Counted from the first letter of the stretch, positions 54,463 to 64,000 are shown. The stretch is 64,000 nucleotides of DNA from Candidatus Thiodiazotropha sp. (ex Codakia rugifera) (GCA_025656675.1 JAHXHN010000001.1:463501-527500); one strand, 5' to 3'. The notes: generated from the sequence alone by a model not told the origin. Translations and numbers: made by a program.

Positions 54463-57400
54463 ATGCAAAACCTGAGTAACTTGATGCCCCTCTCAACCCC
54501 ACAAAAACCCGTTCATCCAATCGAATCACTTCTCCAACAGCGCATTCTTATTCTAGACGGCGCCATGGGAACCATGGTCCAGCGCTATAAGTTTTCAGAG
54601 GAGGACTACCGAGGTGAACGCTTTGCCAGCTGGCCCAGCGACCTGAAAGGAAACAATGACCTATTGGTACTGACCCAACCTGCCACCATACGCAGCATCC
54701 ATGAGGCCTATTTGGAGGCTGGTGCAGATATCGTTGAATCAAACACATTCGGTGCCAACCGTATCTCCATGGCTGACTACGACATGCAGGCGTTGGCATA
54801 TGAGATGAGCGAAGCCGGTGCTCGACTGGCGCGAGAAGCTGCAGACAAATACTCAACGCCTGAAAAGCCACGTTTTGTTGCCGGCGTCCTTGGCCCCACC
54901 AACCGTACTGCATCGATTTCCCCTGATGTCAACGATCCTAGCGCACGCAACATCACCTATCAGGAGTTGGTGGAGGCCTATGCCGAGGCAGCAAGGGGTC
55001 TTATTGCAGGTGGCTGCGACCTGCTACTGATCGAGACTATCTTCGACACACTGAATGCCAAAGCAGCCGTCTTCGCTTGTGAGCAGGTCTTTGAAGAGGA
55101 CCGAGTCCGCCTGCCTGTAATGATCTCCGGCACCATCACCGACCAATCCGGCCGTACCCTCTCTGGCCAAACGACTGAGGCCTTTTATAACAGCCTACTG
55201 CACGCCCGACCGCTGTCGATCGGACTCAACTGCGCACTGGGTCCGGACCTGTTACGCCAATATGTCGAGGAGATGTCGCGTATCGCCAATACTCATGTCT
55301 CCGCACATCCCAATGCAGGCCTGCCCAACGAGTTTGGTGAATATGACCTGGATGCAATACATATGGCGGAATACATCGCAGAGTGGGCCGATGCAGGTTT
55401 CCTGAATATCGTCGGTGGCTGCTGCGGCACTACACCGCAACATATTGAGGCCATTGCAAATGCAATGACCGACAAGCCACCACGTCAGCTGCCAATTATT
55501 GAGAAGCAATGCCGTCTATCAGGAATGGAGCCTCTAAATATCGGTCCCAATTCACTGTTCGTGAATGTCGGAGAAAGAGCCAATGTCACTGGCTCGGCCC
55601 GCTTCAAACGCTTGATTCTTAACGAGGCCTACGACGAAGCATTGGATATCTGCCGTGAGCAGGTCGAGAACGGTGCTCAAATCGTGGATGTCAATATGGA
55701 TGAGGCGATGCTCGATGGCGTTGAGGCCATGCGACGCTTTCTCAATCTATGTGCAGGTGAACCAGAGATTGCCAAAGTGCCGGTAATGATCGACTCATCC
55801 AAGTGGGCCATTATCGAGGCTGGCCTGCAATGCGTCCAAGGTAAACCCATCGTCAACTCCATATCGATGAAAGAGGGCGAGGAGCGCTTTTTGCAGCAGG
55901 CAAGACTCTGTCGCCGATATGGTGCGGCGATTATTGTGATGGCCTTTGACGAAAAAGGTCAGGCAGATACCCAGGCGCGCAAAGTGGCAATTTGCACCCG
56001 AGCCTATCACCTGCTCACCGAAACCGTTGGCTTTCCTGCAGAAGATATTATATTTGACCCCAATGTGTTTGCCGTTGCCACAGGTATTGAGGAACACAAT
56101 AATTACGGTGTCGACTTCATCGAAGCAACCCGTGAGATCAAACAGCACCTACCCCATGCGCTGATATCCGGCGGTGTTTCAAACGTCTCATTCTCATTTC
56201 GTGGCAATAATCCGGTGCGGGAAGCGATACATGCCGTATTTCTTTTTCATGCCATTAAGGCAGGCATGGATATGGGAATAGTCAATGCGGGGCAGCTTGC
56301 GGTCTACGATGACCTGCCTGCCGAACTTCGTGACGGGGTAGAAGCGGTCGTACTCAATCAGGACACTCAAGCAGGAGAGCGATTAGTTGATCTGGCACCA
56401 AAATACCAGGGCGGTGACGCTGAAGTAGTCGCGAAAGAGGATGCAACATGGCGCTCCTGGTCGGTAGATAAACGTCTCGAGCATGCACTAGTAAAAGGCA
56501 TTACTGAGTTTATTGATGTTGACACCGAAGAGGCCCGACAGCAGGTTGAACGAACTCTGGAAGTGATCGAGGGCCCGCTGATGGGTGGCATGAATGTCGT
56601 CGGCGACCTTTTCGGAGCCGGTAAAATGTTCCTTCCCCAGGTAGTTAAGTCTGCCCGTGTGATGAAGAAGGCCGTTGCCTATCTGGAGCCATTCCTGGAG
56701 GCGGAGAAGGCTGAGCACGGCGCACAAGCCCAAGGTAAAATATTGATGGCGACAGTCAAAGGGGATGTACATGATATCGGAAAGAATATCGTCGGTGTCG
56801 TACTTCAGTGCAATAATTATGAAGTACTCGATATCGGTGTGATGGTAGCCGCCGATACTATCTTGCAGAAGGCCCGTGAGGAACAGGTGGATATCATCGG
56901 ACTCTCCGGATTGATCACACCATCGCTGGATGAAATGGTGCATGTTGCCAAGGAGATGCAACGGTTAGGCATGTCTCAACCTCTGCTGATCGGTGGCGCT
57001 ACCACCTCTATCGCCCATACCGCAGTAAAAATTGAACCCCAATATGATCACCCCGTGATCTACGTGGCGGATGCCTCCCGTGCTGTCGGCGTGGCTTCGA
57101 ACCTGCTTTCCAATGAGCAACACGACAGCTATGTAACAGGCATACGTGAGGAATACGAACGTGTTCGTCAACGGCGCGCAAATGTGAACGAAGCACGCAA
57201 CCTGATCCCGATCGAGGAGGCCAGAGCCAACCCAACCCCCATCGATTGGGCAGAGTTCACGGCATTCCAACCCAATCTTTGTCTGCCTGACTTTTCCGGA
57301 CCAGAGCACTCAAATCACATCCGCCTGGCAGAAGATCCAGACTCCAGAGAGGCCTGTGCCAGCCTACTGGTACTCAAAGATATCCCTATCGCTGAATTGA

Positions 57401-58317
57401 TCGGTTACATCGACTGGACATTCTTTTTCCATGCCTGGCAACTCAAAGGACGTTATCCGCAGATACTCGACGATCCGCAGAAAGGTGAGGAGGCAACAAA
57501 GCTCTTCAATGACGCACAAGCAATGCTCGACAGGGTGGTTGCGGAAGAATGGCTAGGTGCAACCGCAGTGGTCGGTCTGTTTCCTGCCAACGCCCGGGGT
57601 GATGATATTCATGTCTATCAGGATGAGACCCGTACCCAGGTACTTACAATCCTGCACAATTTGCGCAAACAGGGGAGACAGCCGAGAGGTACCCCAAAAG
57701 ATAAGCATCATGATTCGAAAAACAGGCATCCAGGTACGGCTAAATACAATGAATCCCTGGCTGACTACATAGCTCCCGAAAAAAGCGGCAAGCCCGACTA
57801 CATTGGCGCCTTCGCTTGTACTGCCGGTATTGGCATTGAGGAGAAAGTCAAAGCGTTCGAACAGGACCATGACGACTACCATGCCATCATGCTCAAGGCA
57901 CTGGCCGATCGATTGGCAGAAGCTTTGACTGAGTGGCTGCATGAGCGGGTACGCAAAGAGTATTGGGGTTATTCCAAAGATGAAGCGTTTAGTAATCCTC
58001 AATTGATCGCGGAAAACTACACAGGCATTCGCCCTGCGATGGGATACCCTGCCAGTCCCGATCACACGGAAAAATCATTATTGTGGGAATTGCTTTCGGT
58101 TGAGGAGCAAACAGGTATGTGGCTGACAGAGAGTAAAGCGATGGTACCCACGGCATCAGTCAGTGGCCTTTACTTCAGCCACCCTATGTCACGATATTTT
58201 GCTGTGGGTAAGATCAATCGAGATCAAGTGAGTGACTATGCTGCACGCAAGGGGCTATCAATCGATGAAGTTGAACGATGGCTGGCGCCCAACCTGGCCT
58301 ATGAAATAAAAACCTGA
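54463..58317 (+). CDS. metH: Cobalamin-dependent methionine synthase
   Basis: A full-length MetH of about 1,284 residues that transfers a methyl group from methyltetrahydrofolate via cobalamin to homocysteine. Domain order: homocysteine/zinc domain ([13 protein letters not shown]; zinc cysteines in GLNCALGPD and [11 protein letters not shown], about 318-322); folate domain ([29 protein letters not shown] region); B12 domain with the axial His in [12 protein letters not shown] (about H770); and the SAM/flavodoxin activation domain ([25 protein letters not shown] end). A TTG-ATG pair opens the frame; an ATG at 54484 is an alternative. I see no B12 or SAH riboswitch upstream. Confidence 0.98.
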   Translation: MQNLSNLMPLSTPQKPVHPIESLLQQRILILDGAMGTMVQRYKFSEEDYRGERFASWPSDLKGNNDLLVLTQPATIRSIHEAYLEAGADIVESNTFGANRISMADYDMQALAYEMSEAGARLAREAADKYSTPEKPRFVAGVLGPTNRTASISPDVNDPSARNITYQELVEAYAEAARGLIAGGCDLLLIETIFDTLNAKAAVFACEQVFEEDRVRLPVMISGTITDQSGRTLSGQTTEAFYNSLLHARPLSIGLNCALGPDLLRQYVEEMSRIANTHVSAHPNAGLPNEFGEYDLDAIHMAEYIAEWADAGFLNIVGGCCGTTPQHIEAIANAMTDKPPRQLPIIEKQCRLSGMEPLNIGPNSLFVNVGERANVTGSARFKRLILNEAYDEALDICREQVENGAQIVDVNMDEAMLDGVEAMRRFLNLCAGEPEIAKVPVMIDSSKWAIIEAGLQCVQGKPIVNSISMKEGEERFLQQARLCRRYGAAIIVMAFDEKGQADTQARKVAICTRAYHLLTETVGFPAEDIIFDPNVFAVATGIEEHNNYGVDFIEATREIKQHLPHALISGGVSNVSFSFRGNNPVREAIHAVFLFHAIKAGMDMGIVNAGQLAVYDDLPAELRDGVEAVVLNQDTQAGERLVDLAPKYQGGDAEVVAKEDATWRSWSVDKRLEHALVKGITEFIDVDTEEARQQVERTLEVIEGPLMGGMNVVGDLFGAGKMFLPQVVKSARVMKKAVAYLEPFLEAEKAEHGAQAQGKILMATVKGDVHDIGKNIVGVVLQCNNYEVLDIGVMVAADTILQKAREEQVDIIGLSGLITPSLDEMVHVAKEMQRLGMSQPLLIGGATTSIAHTAVKIEPQYDHPVIYVADASRAVGVASNLLSNEQHDSYVTGIREEYERVRQRRANVNEARNLIPIEEARANPTPIDWAEFTAFQPNLCLPDFSGPEHSNHIRLAEDPDSREACASLLVLKDIPIAELIGYIDWTFFFHAWQLKGRYPQILDDPQKGEEATKLFNDAQAMLDRVVAEEWLGATAVVGLFPANARGDDIHVYQDETRTQVLTILHNLRKQGRQPRGTPKDKHHDSKNRHPGTAKYNESLADYIAPEKSGKPDYIGAFACTAGIGIEEKVKAFEQDHDDYHAIMLKALADRLAEALTEWLHERVRKEYWGYSKDEAFSNPQLIAENYTGIRPAMGYPASPDHTEKSLLWELLSVEEQTGMWLTESKAMVPTASVSGLYFSHPMSRYFAVGKINRDQVSDYAARKGLSIDEVERWLAPNLAYEIKT

Positions 58318-58511
58318 ATATTGTATAAATGTCTATGCAAAAGGATTTGCCTAGCTATTGATGACGTCCGCGCAGTAGATGTACAGATATCGCGTGACCT
58401 CTTCATATTGGCATCCGCCCGTATGACTGGATCTGGGAAGCCTGCCTGCAAATTTTCCTGTAGAGCGAAAAAATAAGGATTTCCGTATGAAACCCATAGG
58501 GTTGAACTTTA

Positions 58512-58955
58512 TTAATCTGTTAGTGGGGCACCTATATAACTGGTCTCCTTAACCTCCTGTTCACCAATATTATTGTCGACTAATTCCGGATAGACACGGC
58601 CAGCAATAATCCCAAATCCGATTTTTGTTTTTACATATCGAACCTGCCCCACATCAAGCAGAAAAGTCAATTTTTTCTCAACCTCCGTTGAAGTTGCGAC
58701 CACCTGATCTCCTGGATTGGCATCTACGAAGAAAAAACCGCCGGGTTTGGAAGTACCTATGATATTGCCATTTAATGTTATCGATGGCTGTATGGCTGCC
58801 CCCATCATACTGCCTGATCGATAAAAATAGATTCTTCCCTTATCGGCTTCAAGCGTTGGAAATGTCGATGCTACGTCAGCATACTTTGGGCCTGATGCAC
58901 ATGCACTAAAAAGGCCGGATACCAGCACAATATAAATCAGTTTAAATAGTTTCAT
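58512..58955 (-). CDS. DUF2846-like lipoprotein
   Basis: A 147-residue lipoprotein with lipobox SGLFSAC (Cys19). The mature part contains KGRIYFYRSGSMMGAAIQPS and a GFFFVDANPGDQVVATSTE strand pattern matching DUF2846 proteins, which are beta-rich outer-membrane-associated lipoproteins of unknown role. It starts immediately after the stop of the upstream lipoprotein gene, so the two are translationally coupled. Confidence 0.82.
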   Translation of the reverse strand: MKLFKLIYIVLVSGLFSACASGPKYADVASTFPTLEADKGRIYFYRSGSMMGAAIQPSITLNGNIIGTSKPGGFFFVDANPGDQVVATSTEVEKKLTFLLDVGQVRYVKTKIGFGIIAGRVYPELVDNNIGEQEVKETSYIGAPLTD

Positions 58956-59411
58956 TCAAATTTTTCTCTCTTTTATTTTTGCTTTTACATGATTGCTTAA
59001 TGGTGAAAATGCCCGTTCGACGGGCAGATAAAACCCTACGATCTTATCGTCACCAATAACAGGAAAGGCCTCGTGCATATGCGCCCCTTCAATCGTAAAA
59101 ACAGTCTTTGTCGGCTTTAAAGCCAGGCCTTGAGGGAGGGTGCCATATACAGTAAAGGAAGTACCCATATCAATTTTTCGCTCATAACCGGAATCGAGCT
59201 TTATATTTATCATCTCTACGACAACAAAGTTGCGGGCATGGGACCGTTCGGAGATATTCAATACGGCAGGTTCACGAAATACCTCGCTGGCACATGCAGT
59301 CAGGAGAAGCGCGTAGACTACTATTGTAAATATTGAGGAAGGAGGCGGACGGTCAAGGTGGTAACTGATTGCCTTGGCACTTTCTGAAATCCATCTCTGT
59401 AATACCAGCAT
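58956..59411 (-). CDS. Lipoprotein of unknown function
   Basis: A 151-residue protein with a hydrophobic signal and lipobox (FTIVVYALLLTAC). The signal is preceded by about 25 unusual N-terminal residues, so a later start is possible. The mature domain is beta-rich (RNFVVVEMINIKLDSGYERK, GTSFTVYGTLPQGLALKPT). Its stop abuts the ATG of the DUF2846 gene, so the two lipoproteins are probably functionally linked. No family is recognised. Confidence 0.65.
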   Translation of the reverse strand: MLVLQRWISESAKAISYHLDRPPPSSIFTIVVYALLLTACASEVFREPAVLNISERSHARNFVVVEMINIKLDSGYERKIDMGTSFTVYGTLPQGLALKPTKTVFTIEGAHMHEAFPVIGDDKIVGFYLPVERAFSPLSNHVKAKIKERKI

Positions 59412-59610
59412 TGCATTTCCATTTTATTTGGCTTTGAACACAATAGGCGCTAATTATGTGCCACCACTGCATATACCGCCAACACTTGAATATGCTTACC
59501 CTAAACCAAATTTAACGCAATTACTATTTCCCTGCTGCCAGAACGTGGCCTGAGATGGTGCCGAATAAAAAAAAGCAAAGTAAAAAATAAAGGTCTTCTT
59601 GCAAACCGAC

Positions 59611-60474
59611 CTATTTCAGTTTTATTACGCCTTGCTCATTCAAGGGTACGGTAATATCACTGAAGATAGCATTTGAACTCGTAGCGTCCATTGATCCGCT
59701 CAATTCATATTTCAACCCGTCATTACCCAGCAATGCCGAGTAGAGCCCCATACCCGCCTGCATGATATCGACTGACAAAGGCAGACTAATCACACCACGC
59801 CCATCCTGTTTAATGTCTACAGACTGACTAAGCAAACCCTTTCCGATATTGAAACCATTCAATTTCAAATTGTAATTAAGTTGATCCAGGAGTAACGAAA
59901 AGTTATTTGGATTTTCTACCTCAATCTGTAACAGCAGCTTTGCATTACTCAGGGTTAGCTTTTGAATGTCGAGGCTTTTAACCTTGATATCAGGTATTTT
60001 TGGTATCGGGAACTCTCCCTGATAACTGACAGGCACTCTCATTTTTCCTAGTACCGGGATATTGAATCCCAACCCCAGGTCAATCTCATAAGCAGCTTGA
60101 CTTGCATGCTGTAATTTCTGATAACTGCTCATTAACTGACGAAAGCCCAGTCGCATGGGTAGTTCAACCTGACTTGTACCATTTGCAGCTACACTTAGCG
60201 CCATAGGCTGTTCTCCCTTCACAAAGGAGCTACCCAGCAACTTTAGATCATAATCGAGTCCCGCCAGATCGATTCCAACTGGGTTGGGATTCGTGACGTT
60301 CACATCAAAAGCCAGTTCCACTCCATTAAAATCCAGACTTGTCACCTTGACACCTGTCACCTTAGCCGTAGGTTTCTGACCCTTCATAATCTGGCCAGCC
60401 TGTTCCAGACTGGAGCACCCCTGAAAAAGCATGAGGAAAACAACAGCAAACAGATTGAGAGAGTGTCTTAACAT
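59611..60474 (-). CDS. LEA14/WHy-domain lipoprotein
   Basis: A 287-residue lipoprotein (lipobox FLMLFQGC, Cys20) with two LEA type-2/WHy domains. LDFNGVELAFDVNVTNPNPVGIDLAGLDYDL (read in two parts) begins the first; LSNAKLLLQIEVENPNNFSLLLDQL, also in parts, begins the second. The NPNP/NPN motif that starts each domain is the family signature. Such proteins protect against desiccation or act in envelope stress. It forms its own transcription unit, 140 bp from the neighbouring GlyGly-CTERM gene. Confidence 0.87.
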   Translation of the reverse strand: MLRHSLNLFAVVFLMLFQGCSSLEQAGQIMKGQKPTAKVTGVKVTSLDFNGVELAFDVNVTNPNPVGIDLAGLDYDLKLLGSSFVKGEQPMALSVAANGTSQVELPMRLGFRQLMSSYQKLQHASQAAYEIDLGLGFNIPVLGKMRVPVSYQGEFPIPKIPDIKVKSLDIQKLTLSNAKLLLQIEVENPNNFSLLLDQLNYNLKLNGFNIGKGLLSQSVDIKQDGRGVISLPLSVDIMQAGMGLYSALLGNDGLKYELSGSMDATSSNAIFSDITVPLNEQGVIKLK

Positions 60475-60578
60475 GATCAGCAGCTCCTGTGCAGTATTCC
60501 TGCATCATACTTAACACGTGACATTAATAACACGGTATCTTACATAGCCACTACTGAACGATTGAGTCAATAAACTGA

Positions 60579-60604
60579 AATAGGGCCTGTAAACAGGCCC
60601 TATT
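60579..60604. terminator. Perfect 12-bp hairpin after the GlyGly-CTERM gene
   Basis: AATAGGGCCTGT-AA-ACAGGCCCTATT is a perfect inverted repeat 25 bp beyond the minus-strand stop of the anchor-H gene. It contains AGGGCCTGT of the dispersed repeat on both strands, but no GTTAAC and no T-run. It may end or stabilise transcripts. Confidence 0.6.
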
Positions 60605-60629
60605 GCTAGCACTGATTGCTTGATACAAC

Positions 60630-61385
60630 TCAGACACATGCCGTATCACGCCCTTTCCGCCAAGCTGGATACCGAACGACAACACCAAGCAAACCAAGTA
60701 GTACTAATCCCAAACCAAACGCTCCTCCACCCCCATAGTCATCATAGTCATCCCGAAAACTGTCTTCCATCGGCAGCACCGACAGGTCGATGTCATCGTA
60801 TGGACCATAGTTGACAACCAGAAGCTCATCATCTGCATCATAGAGTTCTATCAATACATCGTAATAGCCAGTGGGATATCCATCCAGTAAGCGTGTAACC
60901 ACCTCATAATCATCTTCGGTTGTCTCTCCAGCAATAGGGAAGTTATCCGTAGTAAAATAGTGGTTCCATGGCCCACCTTCCAGACTGAGGTACAGCTTGG
61001 CATAAACCCACGCTTCATCACCAGGCACATCCGCATCAAAAGTCACCTTCAGGCGATGATAGTAACCATCATCATCATCGTCTCGACTGATCACCGTTTG
61101 CGCATCAAAGATAGAGAAATCATGTCCTGTAGCATGGGCGGCAACTGATCGTTGCGCGGTCGCCTGCATTCGACTACCTGCGATGACGAATGCCTTATGC
61201 TCATCCACATCAGCCTGATCAAGCTGCTCTGATCGTGTTACCGCCTCCTGAGCGGCAACTGGCCCAGCCACCGACTGAGTCAAAGGCAACACCTCCTCGG
61301 CTGCTAGCACAGTCCCGCTCAGTGCCAACATCAATAAACATGCCACACTTTGGGGTATCCATTTTGTTAGGCTATACCGCTGCAT
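60630..61385 (-). CDS. GlyGly-CTERM (choice-of-anchor H-like) secreted protein
   Basis: A 251-residue protein with a signal peptide (VACLLMLALSGTVLAA) and an extracellular beta-rich domain (DDDDDGYYHRLKVTFDADVP, YYDVLIELYDADDELLVVNY). The C-terminal tripartite sorting signal (GGGGAFGLGLVLLGLLGVVV then basic residues) is the GlyGly-CTERM signal. It is cut by rhombosortase, so the protein is probably released or anchored at the cell surface. AGGAGG before the ATG at 61385 supports this start. It is 14 bp from the His-rich gene upstream. Confidence 0.85.
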   Translation of the reverse strand: MQRYSLTKWIPQSVACLLMLALSGTVLAAEEVLPLTQSVAGPVAAQEAVTRSEQLDQADVDEHKAFVIAGSRMQATAQRSVAAHATGHDFSIFDAQTVISRDDDDDGYYHRLKVTFDADVPGDEAWVYAKLYLSLEGGPWNHYFTTDNFPIAGETTEDDYEVVTRLLDGYPTGYYDVLIELYDADDELLVVNYGPYDDIDLSVLPMEDSFRDDYDDYGGGGAFGLGLVLLGLLGVVVRYPAWRKGRDTACV

Positions 61386-61399
61386 GATAATCCTCCTGC

Positions 61400-61714
61400 T
61401 CAATCCCGATGATTACGACGATGTCTTCGCCTGTCCCTGTCATGACCATGTCTATGCTTGCCATGACCGCGTCTATGCTTGTCACGATGACGATAACCAT
61501 GGCTATCGCTACGTCGGTACTCCCTATGACGATAATGACGATCACCATGACGATAATGATTACCATGACCATGGTGGTGATTGAGTTGCAACCCGAGAAA
61601 CAGTCCACCAAGAAGACCATAAGGGTAGTCATAGTCATCATGAGCCTGTACAGGCGCAGCTACCGCCATCGAAACAGAAAGGATTGTTCCAAAAAGTAGT
61701 GCTTTGTGATTCAT
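61400..61714 (-). CDS. His/Arg-rich secreted small protein
   Basis: A 104-residue protein with a signal peptide (ALLFGTILSVSMAVAAPVQA). The mature 80 residues are largely His, Arg, Gly and Asp (NHHHGHGNHYRHGDRHYRHR and on), with about a quarter histidine. The GGAGG before the ATG and an intact frame through such biased sequence support a real gene. Composition suggests metal or polyanion binding; a nickel, copper or zinc buffer is inference. It shares a transcript with the GlyGly-CTERM gene. Confidence 0.7.
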   Translation of the reverse strand: MNHKALLFGTILSVSMAVAAPVQAHDDYDYPYGLLGGLFLGLQLNHHHGHGNHYRHGDRHYRHREYRRSDSHGYRHRDKHRRGHGKHRHGHDRDRRRHRRNHRD

Positions 61715-61942
61715 TGAAAGCCTCCATTAGTTGAGCTTCGGTTAAAGCTTACGGAGGCCAGGCTGAACAAAAGCTGAATACGAGGCAGATTGCGCTAAAG
61801 ATTACAGCCGTTATCTATGTTGAAATGAGAAAGGAATCATCAGGAAACATTTAAAGTGCACCCTGGCGCCTTAATAATCCTCAAAATAGCAAGATATAAT
61901 GGATTCATATTTCTGGCTCATGCTCGAACAGAAAGGGGATCA

Positions 61943-62215
61943 CTAACCAAGCAGGCCATTCTGCAACAGTACCTGGGCAATTTTTTTGCTTTTTTTCGCC
62001 AGATTACTGATATCACCAAAATTCGGCACACTCCCATTCGCCAGCTTGATATCCCACGCATCCAGCTCTGCCTCAAGATAGATAAGCAGTTTACTGGAGC
62101 AGCCCTGACAGGTGTCACCACACATCGCCTCTTCCGTCAGGTCAAACGGGATCTCACAGCGCACCTGTTCGATGAGTTGCCGCATCGCAGTTCGTGTATC
62201 CGGTTTACGGCGCAT
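61943..62215 (-). CDS. Small cysteine-containing protein of unknown function
   Basis: A 90-residue soluble protein with a cysteine motif, MCGDTCQGCSSKLLIYLE (Cx3-4CxxC), inside a helical context. The N-terminus reads TRTAMRQLIEQVRCEIPFDL and the C-terminus AKKSKKIAQVLLQNGLLG. AGGG 9 nt before the ATG supports translation. The cysteines could bind a metal or cluster. It is divergent from the DUF47-pit genes; a Pho-box-like array lies 140 bp upstream in the orientation of this gene. Confidence 0.65.
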   Translation of the reverse strand: MRRKPDTRTAMRQLIEQVRCEIPFDLTEEAMCGDTCQGCSSKLLIYLEAELDAWDIKLANGSVPNFGDISNLAKKSKKIAQVLLQNGLLG

Positions 62216-62353
62216 GCTGCTGACCCTAGAAATTTAGGTTACTAAAAACTGACATCATCGCTGGACTTGTTGTACCCACAAGTTGAGTCCACTGCTTCAG
62301 CAAGGGCAACTCCCGATCGCATGCCTGCCAGACACAAAAATTCCCTTAAAACA

Positions 62354-62380
62354 TGACACATTTAAGACAGTTTGATGACA
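62354..62380. promoter_or_regulatory. Pho-box-like array in the gap before DUF47-pit
   Basis: TGACA (62354), AGACA (62365) and TGACA (62376) repeat exactly every 11 bp, matching the PhoB half-site arrangement (TGTCA on the minus strand). It lies in the 466-bp gap between the small cysteine protein and the DUF47-pit genes, in the orientation of the former. PhoB could activate the minus-strand gene or repress pit, as in rhizobia. The remainder of the gap holds A/T-rich sequence and a good ribosome site before DUF47; no other gene was found. Confidence 0.6.
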
Positions 62381-62681
62381 AGGATCAAGGCATTTCATTT
62401 AGAATCATTATAGGATTCTAATGTAAAAAAAACTGATCTCATCAAGCCACTATTTGGCTTTGAGGAGGAGCTTGTATTGATGGGGGTCATCTGCTTCCCA
62501 ATGGAAGCCGATTATTTTTCGCAAACCCCAAAAAAGTCAGAAAAAAAGACTATACACATATTAGAGTCCCAGTTTCCTGGTAACTTTCGATTCTATCGGT
62601 TTTTCCGGTGAGGCAATGCTGTTGTGTTTACCGGTAAGGCGGTTCTTTCATACTAACTGACACAAAAAAGAGGAAGACTTT

Positions 62682-63362
62682 ATGCGACCATCCAATCCCA
62701 TTGCCTCCCTTCTGGGAAGCTCCCCATTTAAACCCCTGCAGGTACATATGGGGATAGTCCAAGAGTGCATCGCCGAGGTTCCCGGTCTGTTTGAGGCGCT
62801 TATCGCCGGGAATCAGGAACAGCTGAAGGCTGCCAAAGAGAAAATCTTCTCCCTTGAACACGATGCGGACCAAATCGAAAACGACATCCGGGCACGCCTC
62901 CCGAAAAGTCTGTTTATGCCTGTCGACCGTCGAGATCTGCTGGAGCTGCTGGAGATGCAGGACAGCATCGCCGATACAGCTCAGGATATTGCAGGCCTGA
63001 TGATGGAGCGGGACATGTCTGTCCCTAAAGATATGAATGAGCCCCTGCAGGCCTTTGTTCAGCGTTGTGTAGACACCTGCAACCAAGCTGCCTCTATTAT
63101 CGAAGAACTGGACGAACTGATCGAAATGGGATTCAAGGGGAATCAGGCGAATAGAGTCGAAGAGATGGTTGAGGTACTCGGAAAGGTTGAGGATGAAACC
63201 GATGACATGGGCATGGCACTGGCTCGTAGCCTATTCGCTCAGGAAGAGTCCATGAATCCTGTCTCTGTGATGTTCTGGTATCAGATGATCCAATGGATCG
63301 GCGATCTTGCTGATTATGCAGAGAAGGTGGGTGACCGCATGCGTCTGCTGATTGCACGCTAA
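62682..63362 (+). CDS. DUF47 (PhoU-like) protein, Pit accessory protein
   Basis: A 226-residue helical protein of the TIGR00153/DUF47 family, distantly related to PhoU. Conserved segments include EKIFSLEHDADQIENDIRARL, RRDLLELLEMQDSIADTAQD and LADYAEKVGDRMRLLIAR, which carry the acidic metal-site pattern of PhoU. A clear AGAGGAAG ribosome site precedes the ATG. These proteins are nearly always encoded just before Pit transporters, as here, and are thought to modulate them. Confidence 0.92.
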   Translation: MRPSNPIASLLGSSPFKPLQVHMGIVQECIAEVPGLFEALIAGNQEQLKAAKEKIFSLEHDADQIENDIRARLPKSLFMPVDRRDLLELLEMQDSIADTAQDIAGLMMERDMSVPKDMNEPLQAFVQRCVDTCNQAASIIEELDELIEMGFKGNQANRVEEMVEVLGKVEDETDDMGMALARSLFAQEESMNPVSVMFWYQMIQWIGDLADYAEKVGDRMRLLIAR

Positions 63363-63484
63363 AGAGAGAACCGGAGTGCCGTTAATCCGGAATTCTGATC
63401 ATGGGTCTCAAGAATCAACCAAACGTATGAGCGCCTAACTGTTTAGCGCGACTACGGACTAGAAAGAACAGCGAGGATTCCAAA

Positions 63485-64000
63485 GTGGAAATCATTAGTG
63501 AATGGGGTACAGTCTTTATTGCGTTGGCCATCATCTTCGGCCTCTATATGAGCTGGGGCATCGGTGCCAATGACGTGGCAAACGCCATGGGCACGTCGGT
63601 TGGCTCCGGCGCGATCACGGTTAAACAAGCGATTATTATCGCGGCTATCTTTGAATTTGCTGGCGCCTTTATCGCCGGTGGTTCGGTCACCAAAACGATT
63701 CGAAAGGGGATAATCGATCCCAGCAGCATCACCGGTAATCCGGAGCTGCTGATCTACGGTATGTTAGCGGCGCTGCTAGCCTCCGCAATCTGGTTGATGT
63801 TTGCTTCAACCCGCGGCTGGCCCGTCTCCACAACACACTCCATCGTAGGTGCCATTGTCGGCTTTGCCGTAGTCGGTATCGGTGTGGATGCCGTTAATTG
63901 GGGTAAAATCGCCAGTATCGTTGCCAGTTGGATCGTCTCTCCGTTGGTTGGCGGTGTGATTGCACTGCTGTTGATGATCAGTATTCGGAAGCTGATTCTA
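63485..64000 (+). CDS. pit: Inorganic phosphate transporter, Pit family (partial, cut by window end)
   Basis: An open frame of 172 codons runs from a GTG at 63485 (GAGGAT upstream) to the window end. It reads GIGANDVANAMGTSVGSGAI, the first PHO4 signature, and later RGWPVSTTHSIVGAIVGFAV, both characteristic of Pit low-affinity metal-phosphate/H+ symporters, with interspersed membrane helices. The usual length is about 420-500 residues, so most of the C-terminal half is missing. It follows DUF47 by about 120 bp. Confidence 0.93.
   Translation, partial: MEIISEWGTVFIALAIIFGLYMSWGIGANDVANAMGTSVGSGAITVKQAIIIAAIFEFAGAFIAGGSVTKTIRKGIIDPSSITGNPELLIYGMLAALLASAIWLMFASTRGWPVSTTHSIVGAIVGFAVVGIGVDAVNWGKIASIVASWIVSPLVGGVIALLLMISIRKLIL

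Noticed and set aside
61384-61699. Plus-strand frames rich in His/Asp/Met opposite the His-rich gene
   Set aside because: They are complements of the biased His-rich codons, without signal peptide logic or ribosome sites; the minus-strand frame has both.

Overview
This 64 kb window reads as a compact chromosomal segment of a free-living or symbiotic gammaproteobacterium. The gene set (Mg-type HemB, FeoABC, PilJ-type chemoreceptor, GlyGly-CTERM protein, Mla-type lipid-binding protein, SPFH/NfeD pair, SoxH-like metallohydrolase) would fit a Chromatiales-like sulfur oxidiser. That placement is inference from gene content, not a phylogenetic result. I see no rRNA, tRNA, CRISPR array, insertion sequence or prophage. 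Almost everything looks like core or conserved accessory genome. Several genes start with GTG or TTG.

Layout. 1-5.2 kb: end of hisC, a fructosamine-kinase-like gene, a DnaA-box-containing gap, priA, and a lipoprotein made of six 207-bp FG-GAP repeats. 5.5-8.5 kb: two unknown membrane proteins, a GNAT acetyltransferase and a secreted metallo-beta-lactamase-fold hydrolase. 8.7-15.2 kb: a complete minus-strand phosphate regulon, phoB-pstS-pstC-pstA-pstB-phoU, with a four-unit Pho-box array before pstS but no phoR. 15.4-20 kb: PilZ protein, argS, SPOR protein, chemoreceptor. 20.2-23.3 kb: feoA-feoB-feoC behind a Fur box. 23.3-31.7 kb: methyltransferase, ClC channel, PPK2, NnrU-like protein, a PPW-repeat secreted protein, MlaC, a sensor lacking an output domain, tsaC. 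32-39.3 kb: thioredoxin, hemB, aroE, gamma carbonic anhydrase, lemA with a GIDE/EF-hand protein, CNP1-like protein, oligopeptidase A. 39.3-44.2 kb: two small unknowns, the ttcA-CBS-permease operon, the SPFH/NfeD operon. 44.5-54.2 kb: signalling proteins (a receiver-HDOD/receiver-degenerate-HD pair, a heme-c histidine kinase, a tail-anchored receiver) among redox and repair genes. 54.5-64 kb: metH, envelope lipoproteins, a His-rich secreted protein, and a DUF47-pit low-affinity phosphate system cut by the window edge.

How it fits together. Phosphorus is the strongest theme: high-affinity Pst, PhoB/PhoU, PPK2 and a second, Pit-type transporter whose upstream gap carries another 11-bp-periodic Pho-box-like array. 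Signal transduction is the second: many sensors and receivers, several lacking canonical catalytic or output parts. A short dispersed repeat with core AGGGCCTGTTAAC occurs in several intergenic gaps, always just 3' of a gene and in that gene's orientation.

The less ordinary observations are the tail-anchored receiver, the degenerate receiver/HD pair, the Pho-box arrays, the DnaA-box cluster before priA, a small membrane gene broken by one base in a homopolymer, and a nine-codon ORF followed by a strong terminator at 31.7 kb.
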